This document shows, one piece after another, positions 1 to 7,044 of a stretch of 7,863 bases of DNA. Origin of the DNA: Methylocapsa sp. (GTDB lineage Bacteria > Pseudomonadota > Alphaproteobacteria > Rhizobiales > Beijerinckiaceae); NCBI GenBank assembly GCA_003162995.1, contig PLUZ01000295.1, positions 3,794 to 11,656 on the forward strand, written 5' to 3'. The notes below the pieces were generated by a model that was not told the origin of the DNA, ran no database searches, and saw nothing but the letters and a program-made list of their open reading frames with translations. The stretch's first letter is position 1, and each line of letters opens with the position of its first letter. Position numbers and translations under genes: made by a program.

Positions 1-1454
1 CCCTCAAGCGCCAAGGGATAGGACGTACCGCGGCCAAGGTAGAGCACGTCCCGCACCTTGGCGATTTCGCGTGCCAATACTTCGACCGCGCTCTCGCATT
101 TGAGCGCTTGCGCGATTAACCCTGGGATTGCCATCAGCTCGGAAACGAGCTTTGCCTCGGTCTTCTCACTGATCGTGTTGCGCGCTCTGCCGAAAGCCAG
201 CGCGAGGCAGGCAAGAACCGCAAGCTGACAGGTAAAGGCTTTTGTTGAAGCAACACCGATTTCCGGACCGGCAAGGGTCGGAGCGACAATGTCGCTCTCG
301 CGCGCGATCGTCGATGTCGTTTGATTGACGACCGCCACGATCTTTTGCCCCTTCGCCTTGGCGGCGCGAAGGCTCGCCAATGTATCGGCCGTCTCGCCCG
401 ATTGCGAGACAAAGAGGGTCAGCCCTCCTGGCTCAAGCGGAGGGTCACGATAGCGAAATTCGGAGGCGATTTCGACATCGACCGGCAGGCGTGCAAAGCT
501 CTCAAACCAATATTTGGCGATGAGCCCCGCGTAATATGCCGTGCCGCAGCCACAGATTGTCAAACGTTGGAGAGAGCCGATATCAACGGGCGGCGCGAAA
601 GGCAGCGCAGTGCGGCCTGCCGCCATATCGAGATAATGCGCAAGGGTCCGGCCTACGACCTCCGGCTGTTCATGGATTTCCTTCGCCATGAAATGACGGT
701 AGTTTCCCTTCTCGACCAGTAGCGCCGAGGCTGGCGACTTAATCCGTCGCCTCTCCGCTGGTTTGCCCGCGGCATCGTAAAACCGCGCGGACTCATGGGT
801 CAGCGCGACGAAGTCGCCGTCTTCCAGATAGGCGATCGACGAGGTGAACGGGGCCAGGGCGAGAGCGTCGGAGCCAAGAAACATTTCGCCCGTTCTGTCG
901 TCTTCGCCAAAGCCCACCGCAAGCGGGGCGCCGCGGCTGGCGCCAATCAAAAGGTCGTTCTCGCCCTCGAAAATCAATGCGAGTGCAAAAGCGCCCTTGA
1001 GGCGCGGCAGGCTCGAAGCCACGGCCTCGACCGGACCGACGCCGCCGCGCATGGCTTCGCTCACAAGATAGGCAATGACTTCCGTATCGGTTTCGGTCGA
1101 GAATTCATGGCCCTTGGCTTGCAATTCGCCGCGCAACTCGCGGAAATTCTCGATGATCCCATTGTGCACGACGCCGACATTCGTGCTGATATGCGGATGC
1201 GCGTTCTTCTCACTAGGCCTTCCATGCGTCGCCCAGCGGGTGTGGCCTATGCCGATGTGCCCATCAAGCGGTTCGGCGGCAAGACGAAGTTCCAAATTCT
1301 TAAGCTTGCCGCTCGCCCGCCGGCGGGTGAGGCGGCCGTTTTCCAAAGTCGCAATGCCGGCCGAATCATAACCGCGATATTCGAGCCGTTTCAGCGCCTC
1401 CATTATGGACGCGGCAACCGGCCCCTTGCCTATCATCGCAACGATTCCGCACAT
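1..1454 (-). CDS. glmS: Glutamine:fructose-6-phosphate aminotransferase GlmS (isomerizing), 3' end truncated by window
   Basis: This enzyme converts fructose-6-phosphate and glutamine to glucosamine-6-phosphate, the entry step of UDP-GlcNAc synthesis in the cytoplasm. The reading frame begins MCGIVAMIGKG, so Cys2 becomes the N-terminal nucleophile after Met removal. Further glutaminase motifs are EYRGYDSAG (about residues 24-32), GIGHTRWATHG (about 68-78), HNGIIENF (about 95) and TDTEV (about 121). The first sugar-isomerase (SIS) domain shows CGCGTAYYAG (about 297-306), SQSGETADTLASLR (about 348) and GVASTKAF (about 397). The visible part ends at LYLGRGTSYPLALEG, the start of the second SIS domain. 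About 484 residues are present; family members are about 608, so roughly 120 C-terminal residues lie outside the window. The frame has no stop. The start is fixed by the Met-Cys requirement; the upstream ribosome-binding site (AAAGATGAG) is weak. It lies 93 bases after the glmU stop on the same strand, so co-transcription with glmU is likely. The family assignment is secure. Confidence 0.97.
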   Translation of the reverse strand, partial: MCGIVAMIGKGPVAASIMEALKRLEYRGYDSAGIATLENGRLTRRRASGKLKNLELRLAAEPLDGHIGIGHTRWATHGRPSEKNAHPHISTNVGVVHNGIIENFRELRGELQAKGHEFSTETDTEVIAYLVSEAMRGGVGPVEAVASSLPRLKGAFALALIFEGENDLLIGASRGAPLAVGFGEDDRTGEMFLGSDALALAPFTSSIAYLEDGDFVALTHESARFYDAAGKPAERRRIKSPASALLVEKGNYRHFMAKEIHEQPEVVGRTLAHYLDMAAGRTALPFAPPVDIGSLQRLTICGCGTAYYAGLIAKYWFESFARLPVDVEIASEFRYRDPPLEPGGLTLFVSQSGETADTLASLRAAKAKGQKIVAVVNQTTSTIARESDIVAPTLAGPEIGVASTKAFTCQLAVLACLALAFGRARNTISEKTEAKLVSELMAIPGLIAQALKCESAVEVLAREIAKVRDVLYLGRGTSYPLALE

Positions 1455-1509
1455 TAAAACTCATCTTTCGTTTTGGGTTGGATTGCGCACTGGACGGCTT
1501 TTTGAAGCG

Positions 1510-1535
1510 CTCCGGGAGTAGCAATTCCCCCGGAG
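1510..1535 (-). other. Inverted repeat (hairpin) in the glmU-glmS spacer
   Basis: CTCCGGG at 1510-1516 and CCCGGAG at 1529-1535 form a perfect 7-bp stem with a 12-base loop. On the minus-strand transcript it starts 12 bases after the glmU stop and ends about 55 bases before the glmS start. No T-run follows it on either strand, so it does not look like a standard intrinsic terminator. It may stabilise the upstream message, mark a processing site or tune glmS translation; the sequence alone does not say which. Confidence 0.45.
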
Positions 1536-1547
1536 GGAGCCCCGCGC

Positions 1548-2903
1548 TCATTTCCGGTTCCTCTCCCGGAAAGCCTTAGCCCAGCCTGGCTTCTCGATCG
1601 GGCGCGCGCGGGCCAGCGCCAGCGCATCGGGCGCAACGTCTTGTGTAATCACAGATCCAGACCCGACATAGGCTCCGGCACCAATCTTGACCGGCGCCAC
1701 CAAGGCGCTGTTCGAGCCGATGAACGCATGCGCACCGACCTCCGTGCGGTATTTGGAAAAGCCATCATAATTGCAAGTAATCGTACCCGCACCGATATTC
1801 GTTTTGGCGCCGATGCTTGCGTCTCCAATATAGCTCAAATGGTTAATCTTCGCGCCGGCACCGACCTCGGAAGCCTTCACCTCCACGAAATTGCCAATAT
1901 GAACATCCTGTGAGAGGTCGGTGCCGGGACGCAGCCGTGCGAAGGGGCCGATCGTCGCATTTTTCCCGATCGTTGCCCCATCCAGATGCGAAAAAGAACG
2001 GATTAAGCTGCCTTCACCAACGCTGACTCCGGGACCGAAGACGACATGAGGCTCGACGACGACGTCGCGCCCAAGCACGGTATCAAATGCCAAGGTCACG
2101 CTCGAAGGATCGATCAATGTCGCCCCCTCCCGCATCGCTTTCGCGCGCAGCCGTTCTTGCAGGATGGTCTCGGCGGCAGCGAGCTGCACCCGGTCGTTCA
2201 CACCTAGCACCTCGTCCTCGGCGGCAATCGCTGCGGCGACATTAAGACCGCGCGATTTGGCAACGGTGATAATATCAGTCAGATAATACTCCTTCTGACT
2301 ATTGGCGTTGCCAATGGCACTGAGTAGCGCTAAGGCGCGGTTTCCATCGAGCGCCATCAGACCTGCATTGCAAGTTTCAATTTCCCGCTCGGCTGCGGTC
2401 GCGTCGCGATCCTCACGTATGGCCTTGAGAGCACCCTCCTCCAGGATGAGCCTTCCATAACCAGCTGGCTGTTTGGTTTTGAATCCCAAGGCGACAACGG
2501 CGTTCTGTCCTCCTCCAAGAGCTTGGCGCATTTTGGCGAACGTCTCCGGGCGCACCAAAGGCGTATCCGCGAAGACAACGAGAAGATCGTCATAGCCCCT
2601 GGCGATCGCCTCGCGCGCGGCCAGCACCGCATGCGCGGTTCCAAGTCTCTCCGACTGGACCGCGATTTCAACATCGCTGGCGATTGCCTTGGCCTCTGCA
2701 ATGACCGCCTCGTGGTTAGGACCCACAATGACAATGGTCCGATCCGCGCCAGCGTCCATGAGGGAATGCAGAACATGGGCAAGCATGGACCTGCTGGCAA
2801 GTTTGTGCAGCACCTTGGGACGCGCCGAGCGCATCCTTGAACTTTCACCAGCGGCGAGAACGATGGCAAGACATGTGCGGCCTTGAAGATCAAGAGGGAG
2901 CAT
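1548..2903 (-). CDS. glmU: Bifunctional GlcNAc-1-phosphate uridyltransferase / glucosamine-1-phosphate N-acetyltransferase GlmU
   Basis: This cytoplasmic enzyme acetylates glucosamine-1-phosphate with acetyl-CoA and then uridylates the product with UTP to give UDP-GlcNAc, the precursor of peptidoglycan and lipid A. At 451 residues it matches the usual family length (about 450-456). The N-terminal nucleotidyltransferase domain (about 12-240) carries LAAGESSRMRSARPKVLHK (16-34, with Arg23 and Lys30), a metal-binding Asp at 113 in FADTPLV, and GVNDR (234-238, Asn237). The C-terminal left-handed beta-helix (about 262-425) shows hexapeptide repeats, then RLRPGTDL, NFVEVKASEVG (Lys343), NHLSYIGDA (His355) and NYDG (Asn378, Tyr379). 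Spacing of these residues agrees with the E. coli acetyltransferase site (Lys351, His363), offset by eight. The ATG at 2903 leaves about 11 residues before the nucleotide-binding loop; a GGAG lies 11 bases upstream. It is the first of two genes, with glmS 93 bases downstream, and is divergent from opgG. Confidence 0.97.
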   Translation of the reverse strand: MLPLDLQGRTCLAIVLAAGESSRMRSARPKVLHKLASRSMLAHVLHSLMDAGADRTIVIVGPNHEAVIAEAKAIASDVEIAVQSERLGTAHAVLAAREAIARGYDDLLVVFADTPLVRPETFAKMRQALGGGQNAVVALGFKTKQPAGYGRLILEEGALKAIREDRDATAAEREIETCNAGLMALDGNRALALLSAIGNANSQKEYYLTDIITVAKSRGLNVAAAIAAEDEVLGVNDRVQLAAAETILQERLRAKAMREGATLIDPSSVTLAFDTVLGRDVVVEPHVVFGPGVSVGEGSLIRSFSHLDGATIGKNATIGPFARLRPGTDLSQDVHIGNFVEVKASEVGAGAKINHLSYIGDASIGAKTNIGAGTITCNYDGFSKYRTEVGAHAFIGSNSALVAPVKIGAGAYVGSGSVITQDVAPDALALARARPIEKPGWAKAFRERNRK

Positions 2904-3201
2904 GAAACAATTTTCTCCACGGACTGATGGCTCGTACCTGCACGGCGCAAGGCAATCAGCTTATATTCGCAAAATAAAAAATCTGCTTGCATCCGGTCTT
3001 GCGCGGCCGCTCCATAAAAACTCGACCACCACTTCGCGCTCTTTCTGGCCGGGCAGGCCGAATCAGGTTGGCGGCGGAAACGATCATTGGCCCGAAAAGA
3101 CCAAAATAGGAACTTACGTTTGCCCGATTATCGGCTATAGAGAGCGAACGAAAGCGTTTTCTAGAGTTGCGGCGCGACAAGGCGCCGGCCAAGACGGATT
3201 C
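2904..3201. promoter_or_regulatory. Divergent intergenic region between glmU and opgG
   Basis: These 298 bases separate the two divergent operons and should hold both promoters. The AT-richest part is about 2960-2985. Read on the minus strand it has a long T-rich tract followed by TATAAG (2965-2960), a plausible -10 box about 57 bases upstream of the glmU start, but I see no good -35 at 17 bases. On the plus strand, TATAGA (3136-3141) precedes the opgG start by about 60 bases and could be a -10; a matching -35 is unconvincing. The frame of opgG stays open back through this region, but the peptide it would add resembles no exported-protein leader. I see no RNA gene or repeat. Confidence 0.45.
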
Positions 3202-4773
3202 ATGGTCAAGCGCCGGGAGGTTTTGAAGTTGGTCCTTGGCGGGATCGCGGCCCCGTTTGGCGTCAGAGTGGCGGGCGGCGTCGCCACACTTTGCGCCGCG
3301 CAAGAGTTGCCCAAGCAAGAGGCGCCCAAGGGCTTTGCCTTGGGAGAACCCGCCTCGTTCGATCCCGGCATGGTCACAGAGGCTGCCAGAACCCTCTCGA
3401 AGCGGCCATTCAGACCGCTTCAGGCCGACATCCCAGGCATCTTTCACGACCTTAGCTATGAACAATATGCGGCCATTCGTCAGCGCCCGGGGACCGCGAT
3501 TTGGGCGGCCGAAAATACCGGTTTTGCGATCGAACCTTTGCATCGCGGATTCATCTTTTCGAGTCCGATGGAAATCAGTCTGGTAGCGGACGCTAAAGCA
3601 CGCCGCATCCTTTATGATCCGGCCCTCTTCGACTTCGGTAAGCTCGCCGTCCCCGGCAACACCGGCGATTTAGGCTTTTCCGGTTTCCGCGTGCTCGCTC
3701 AAGGTCAGAACGGTTTTTCCGAGCTCGCCATTTTCCAGGGGGCAAGCTTTTTTCGTGCCGTGGCGCCGGACCAAACCCTGGGCACCATGGCAAGGGCCAT
3801 GTCGATCAAGACCGCCGATCCGCGCGGCGAGGAATTTCCTGCATTCCGCGCAGTCTGGATCGAGCATCCGACGCTTGCCGCGGGCGCACTCGTCATTCAC
3901 GCGCTGATCGACTCGGAAAGCGTGACCGGCGCCTATCGTTTTACCCTGCGGCCTGGCGACGCCACGATCATCGATACGGAATGCACTCTTTTCGCTCGGG
4001 TGGCTGTCGATAACCTGGGCCTCGCCACGATGAGTGCGACCCATCTCTCCGGCCCGATCGACCAGCGCCGTGATGATGATCTGCGTCCGAGCGTGAGCGA
4101 GGCGAGCGGTCTCCAGATGCTAACCGGCAAGGGGGAATGGCTGTGGCGGCCCGTGGCAAACCGCGACACTTTGCAAATTTCGACCTTTGTCGATGAAAGT
4201 CCGCGTGGCTTCGGCTTTCTTCAGCGCGACCGCAATTTCGATCATTACCAGGACGACGATCAGCACTTCGAGACCCGCCCCTCGCTCTGGATCGAGCCAA
4301 TTGGTGATTGGTCCGCAGGCGGTTTTCAACTTATCGAAATTCCGTCCGATTCCGAAATCAACCACAATATCATCGGCTATTGGAAGCCGAAGCAGACGCT
4401 TGCCGCCGGAAGTGAAACATCTTTCGCCTACCGGCAGTTCTGGTGCTGGAACCCGCCGGAGCAGCCGCCGCTGGCGATCGCCAAGCAGTCGCGCTCGGGA
4501 CGCGGTTCCTCACAAAAACGCCGCCGTTTTGTTGTTGAGTTTTCCGGTGAGGTGTTAAGCCTGCCCCAAAATGCAGAAGCCATGAAGCCAAATTTGAGCG
4601 TCGCGCCGGGATCGATTGTCTCACTCCGGACATTTCCTTCGGTGGACAAAAAATCCTGCCGGATCTTGTTCGAGATCGATCCTGGTAACGAATCCTATTC
4701 AGAAATGCGCCTTGTGCTGGAGGCGAGTGGCAAACCCATTAGCGAGACTTGGCTTTACCGATGGACGCTCTGA
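3202..4773 (+). CDS. opgG: Periplasmic glucan biosynthesis protein, OpgG/OpgD (MdoG/MdoD) family, Tat-type signal
   Basis: OpgG/OpgD proteins act in the periplasm on the beta-glucan backbone made by OpgH; the E. coli proteins are described as beta-1,2-glucan-acting glycoside hydrolases. The product has 523 residues, close to E. coli OpgG (about 511) and OpgD (about 551). The N-terminus MVKRREVLKLVLGG has paired arginines at 4-5, then a hydrophobic stretch and a possible cleavage site after Ala33 (LCAA-QE), which fits twin-arginine export. The mature protein starts the large MdoG beta-sandwich with FRPLQADIPGIFHDLSYEQY. The signature segment is QRDRNFDHYQDDD (341-353), then RPSLWIEPIGDW (359-370), QLIEIPSDSEINHNIIGYW and FAYRQFW. 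A C-terminal Ig-like domain (about 440-523) ends ETWLYRWTL. I chose the ATG at 3202 because it puts the signal peptide at the N-terminus; its ribosome-binding site is weak. A start at 2902 would bury the signal behind 100 unrelated residues. OpgD is the alternative name, since the Tat signal is an OpgD trait, while its place beside opgH is typical of opgG. Confidence 0.93.
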   Translation: MVKRREVLKLVLGGIAAPFGVRVAGGVATLCAAQELPKQEAPKGFALGEPASFDPGMVTEAARTLSKRPFRPLQADIPGIFHDLSYEQYAAIRQRPGTAIWAAENTGFAIEPLHRGFIFSSPMEISLVADAKARRILYDPALFDFGKLAVPGNTGDLGFSGFRVLAQGQNGFSELAIFQGASFFRAVAPDQTLGTMARAMSIKTADPRGEEFPAFRAVWIEHPTLAAGALVIHALIDSESVTGAYRFTLRPGDATIIDTECTLFARVAVDNLGLATMSATHLSGPIDQRRDDDLRPSVSEASGLQMLTGKGEWLWRPVANRDTLQISTFVDESPRGFGFLQRDRNFDHYQDDDQHFETRPSLWIEPIGDWSAGGFQLIEIPSDSEINHNIIGYWKPKQTLAAGSETSFAYRQFWCWNPPEQPPLAIAKQSRSGRGSSQKRRRFVVEFSGEVLSLPQNAEAMKPNLSVAPGSIVSLRTFPSVDKKSCRILFEIDPGNESYSEMRLVLEASGKPISETWLYRWTL

Positions 4774-6986
4774 GCAATCCAAGGTCAACCGATCCGGTGG
4801 TGACACGGCTGCGTCCCGGCGACGGCGCGCTCACGCTGGACGCCTCCTCCTGTGTGCCACCCGAAGCGCCGCTCGCGATGCCGACGCAAAGCCTTACACG
4901 GTTCAACCGCGCCGAGCGCCACAAGAATCTCAACCGCCACCGGGTTTTTGGCTGTTGGCTGGCGCGGCTTTTCGTGTTCGGCGGCGGTCTGGCCTTGACC
5001 GGCTACGGCGCCTACGAGATGTATAAGGTTGTTGAGGTCGGCAGCGTAACGCTTCTCAAATGGGCGCTTCTGTTTCTCTTTGTCGGCAATTTTTCTTGGA
5101 TTGCGCTCGCCTTCACGAGTGCCATTGCTGGTTTTATCTGGCTTCTCGTGTTTCCGCCGAAGCCACCCGCGCCGCCTGATGCGCTGCATGAACGCACGGC
5201 GATTGTGATGCCGATTTACAACGAGGCACCCGTGCGCGTGTTTGCCGCGCTCGAGGCGATGATCGAAGAAGTCGGGGCCAGCGGCCTCGGCCACGCATTC
5301 GAATGGTTCTTTCTGTCCGATACCACCGATCCGGAAATTTTCGTCGCCGAGGAGCAAGCCTTCCTCGCTATGCGGGAGAGGCTGCTTGGCCAAGGTTGCC
5401 GCCTGTTCTACCGGCACCGGCCTAAGAATCTCAATCGAAAGTCCGGCAATATCGAGGAGTTTGTCACCCGCTGGGGCGGCCGCTACGCGCATATGGTGGT
5501 ACTCGACGCTGACAGTTTGATGACCGGCCACACCATCATCGCGCTCGCCGCCGCCATGGAAGCAGACCCCGACGCGGGCATTATTCAAACCCTCCCGCTT
5601 ATCGTCAACCGCAACACCTTATTCGCCCGCCTCCAGCAATTCGCCGCACGCATCTATGGGCCGGTGATCGCTGCGGGCGTCTCGATCTGCATGGGGCGCG
5701 ACGGCAATTACTGGGGCCATAACGCGATCATTCGCACCAAGGCTTTCGCCGCGCATTGCGGGTTGCCGGTTCTACGCGGGCGGCCTCCCCTCGGTGGTCA
5801 TATCCTCAGCCATGATTTTGTCGAGGCCGCGCTGATACGGCGGGCCGGTTACGCAGTCTACATGCTGCCAAGCCTTGGCGGAAGCTATGAAGAATGTCCG
5901 CCCTCGCTCATCGATCTTTCGACGCGCGACCGGCGCTGGTGTCAGGGTAATCTCCAGCATTTGCGGATCTTGCCGGCGAAAGGCCTGCATCCGATGTCGC
6001 GGCAGCATTTCATGACCGGCATCATGGCCTATGTCTCGTCGCCGCTTTGGATGGCGCAACTTATTGTCGGTATCATCCTCGTTCTGCAGGCAAGCTACAT
6101 CAGACCGGAATATTTCTCGAGCAGCTTCACTTTATTCCCGACCTGGCCGAGATTCGATCCGCAAAGATCGCTTGAGCTTTTCGCACTCACCATGACGATC
6201 CTCATACTGCCCAAGTTTTTTGGGCTAGCCCTTGGCTTAACCCAGGGCACGACACGGCGGGGTGCCGGCGGGGCGATCAAGCTCGTAGCATCGGTTTTCT
6301 TCGAAATCATCATGTCGGCCCTTCTCGCTCCGATCATGATGTTGATTCAGTCTGGTCACGTCATGCATTTTGTGTTCGGCCTCGATACCGGCTGGGACCC
6401 GCAGCGGCGCGACGACGGTTCGATTCCCTTCAAGGACATTGTGCGCCGCCACCGCTCGCATGTCGCGATGGGGGTGTTGAGCCTTGTCGCTGGCCTTTCG
6501 ATCTCGCCCTCGCTTGTTGCCTGGATGTCGCCGACGATCCTTGGCCTCATCCTCGCAATTTTCTTGTCGTGGGGCACCGGCCTTCGAGGCGTCGGCGTCG
6601 CCCTGCGCCGCGCCGGTCTCTTGCTGACTCCGGAAGAGCAAATGACGCCACCCGTCGTCGCGCGTGCCAATTTTTTGGCAGAGGAACGGGCCCGCCTTGA
6701 CGCCGAAGGCCCAAAAGGACTCTACCTGCTCCATGCCGATCCGCAGTTCCGCGCGTTCCACGCGGCCTGCCTCCCGCGCCCGCAAAAGCGGCGGAATGGC
6801 AATATTTCGGCCGAATGGGCCCTCGCCGACGCCAAGCTCTCGGATGCCGAAACCATCGATGAAGCGATTTCCTGGCTCCACCAGAAGGAGCGCATGGCGA
6901 TTTTGCAGGATCAAGTGCTCATCGCGCATTTGGCGCTCTTGCCCAAGGACCAGCCGGGCGCGGAAGCCGCTTCCCCGGCTGGGTGA
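4761..6986 (+). CDS. opgH: Glucan biosynthesis glucosyltransferase OpgH (MdoH)
   Basis: This inner-membrane family GT2 glucosyltransferase polymerises glucose from UDP-glucose and is thought to pass the chain into the periplasm as OPG backbone. From the ATG at 4761 it has 741 residues (E. coli OpgH is 847). Two or more membrane segments lie before the catalytic domain (about 62-82 and 94-133). The cytoplasmic catalytic domain shows MPIYNEAP (150-157), LSDTTD (185-190, Asp187), DADS (249-252, the DxD-type metal site), LSHDFVEA (349-356, Asp352) and RDRRWCQGN (389-397, the family's QxxRW-like element). Further hydrophobic segments follow at about 415-445, 470-492, 500-540 and 565-605, then a cytoplasmic tail. 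The start overlaps the last 13 bases of opgG, which implies translational coupling. An in-frame TTG at 4749 would add four residues. The gene is followed by a convergent gene, so no opgC-type modifying gene belongs to this operon. Confidence 0.96.
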   Translation: MDALSNPRSTDPVVTRLRPGDGALTLDASSCVPPEAPLAMPTQSLTRFNRAERHKNLNRHRVFGCWLARLFVFGGGLALTGYGAYEMYKVVEVGSVTLLKWALLFLFVGNFSWIALAFTSAIAGFIWLLVFPPKPPAPPDALHERTAIVMPIYNEAPVRVFAALEAMIEEVGASGLGHAFEWFFLSDTTDPEIFVAEEQAFLAMRERLLGQGCRLFYRHRPKNLNRKSGNIEEFVTRWGGRYAHMVVLDADSLMTGHTIIALAAAMEADPDAGIIQTLPLIVNRNTLFARLQQFAARIYGPVIAAGVSICMGRDGNYWGHNAIIRTKAFAAHCGLPVLRGRPPLGGHILSHDFVEAALIRRAGYAVYMLPSLGGSYEECPPSLIDLSTRDRRWCQGNLQHLRILPAKGLHPMSRQHFMTGIMAYVSSPLWMAQLIVGIILVLQASYIRPEYFSSSFTLFPTWPRFDPQRSLELFALTMTILILPKFFGLALGLTQGTTRRGAGGAIKLVASVFFEIIMSALLAPIMMLIQSGHVMHFVFGLDTGWDPQRRDDGSIPFKDIVRRHRSHVAMGVLSLVAGLSISPSLVAWMSPTILGLILAIFLSWGTGLRGVGVALRRAGLLLTPEEQMTPPVVARANFLAEERARLDAEGPKGLYLLHADPQFRAFHAACLPRPQKRRNGNISAEWALADAKLSDAETIDEAISWLHQKERMAILQDQVLIAHLALLPKDQPGAEAASPAG

Positions 6987-6999
6987 TCTCCGCGCGAGT

Positions 7000-7015
7000 G
7001 CCCCCAAAAGGAGGC
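7000..7015 (-). other. Small GC-rich hairpin between convergent opgH and the HPF-cold-shock gene
   Basis: On the minus strand GCCTCC, a TTTT loop and GGGGGC can pair as six base pairs including one G-U. It lies 25 bases beyond the HPF-cold-shock stop. On the plus strand the same pairing has a C-A mismatch. There is no U-run after it, so I treat it only as a weak 3'-end candidate for the minus-strand gene. Confidence 0.25.
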
Positions 7016-7044
7016 GAATGTCCGCGGTCGATCAACTTCCTTAA
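7006..7044 (+). other. Strong Shine-Dalgarno followed by an 8-codon mini-ORF
   Basis: AAAAGGAGGCGAATG (7006-7020) is an almost ideal ribosome-binding site, with GGAGG three bases before the ATG. It lies 20 bases after the opgH stop and is the best such site in the operon. The frame it opens is only MSAVDQLP and stops at 7042-7044, overlapping the stop codon of the convergent gene. It may be a leftover start of a lost third gene, a tiny peptide, or chance. I do not call it a gene. Confidence 0.25.

Noticed and set aside
795..1457. Long plus-strand frame opposite glmS (220 codons)
   Set aside because: It lies entirely across from the well-conserved glmS coding sequence and its product shows no recognisable motif.
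1455..1547. A glmS ribozyme-riboswitch before glmS
   Set aside because: The ribozyme is known from Gram-positive lineages and is larger than this 93-base spacer. I see no matching core.
3109..3134. GGAAC upstream of opgG as half of an EcfG general-stress promoter
   Set aside because: The -35-like GGAAC is present, but the expected CGTT at 16-18 bases is not; only TCGG is found.
2902..3201. A 100-residue N-terminal extension of OpgG starting at the ATG that overlaps the glmU start
   Set aside because: It would place the signal peptide in the interior of the protein and overlap the glmU start codon. The added sequence resembles no leader or domain.
4785..5588. Minus-strand frame of 267 codons inside opgH
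   Set aside because: It is an antisense shadow of the conserved glycosyltransferase domain in GC-rich DNA and has no domain signature.
6987..7040. A bidirectional intrinsic terminator between the convergent genes
   Set aside because: The only hairpin is short and no T-run follows it on either strand.
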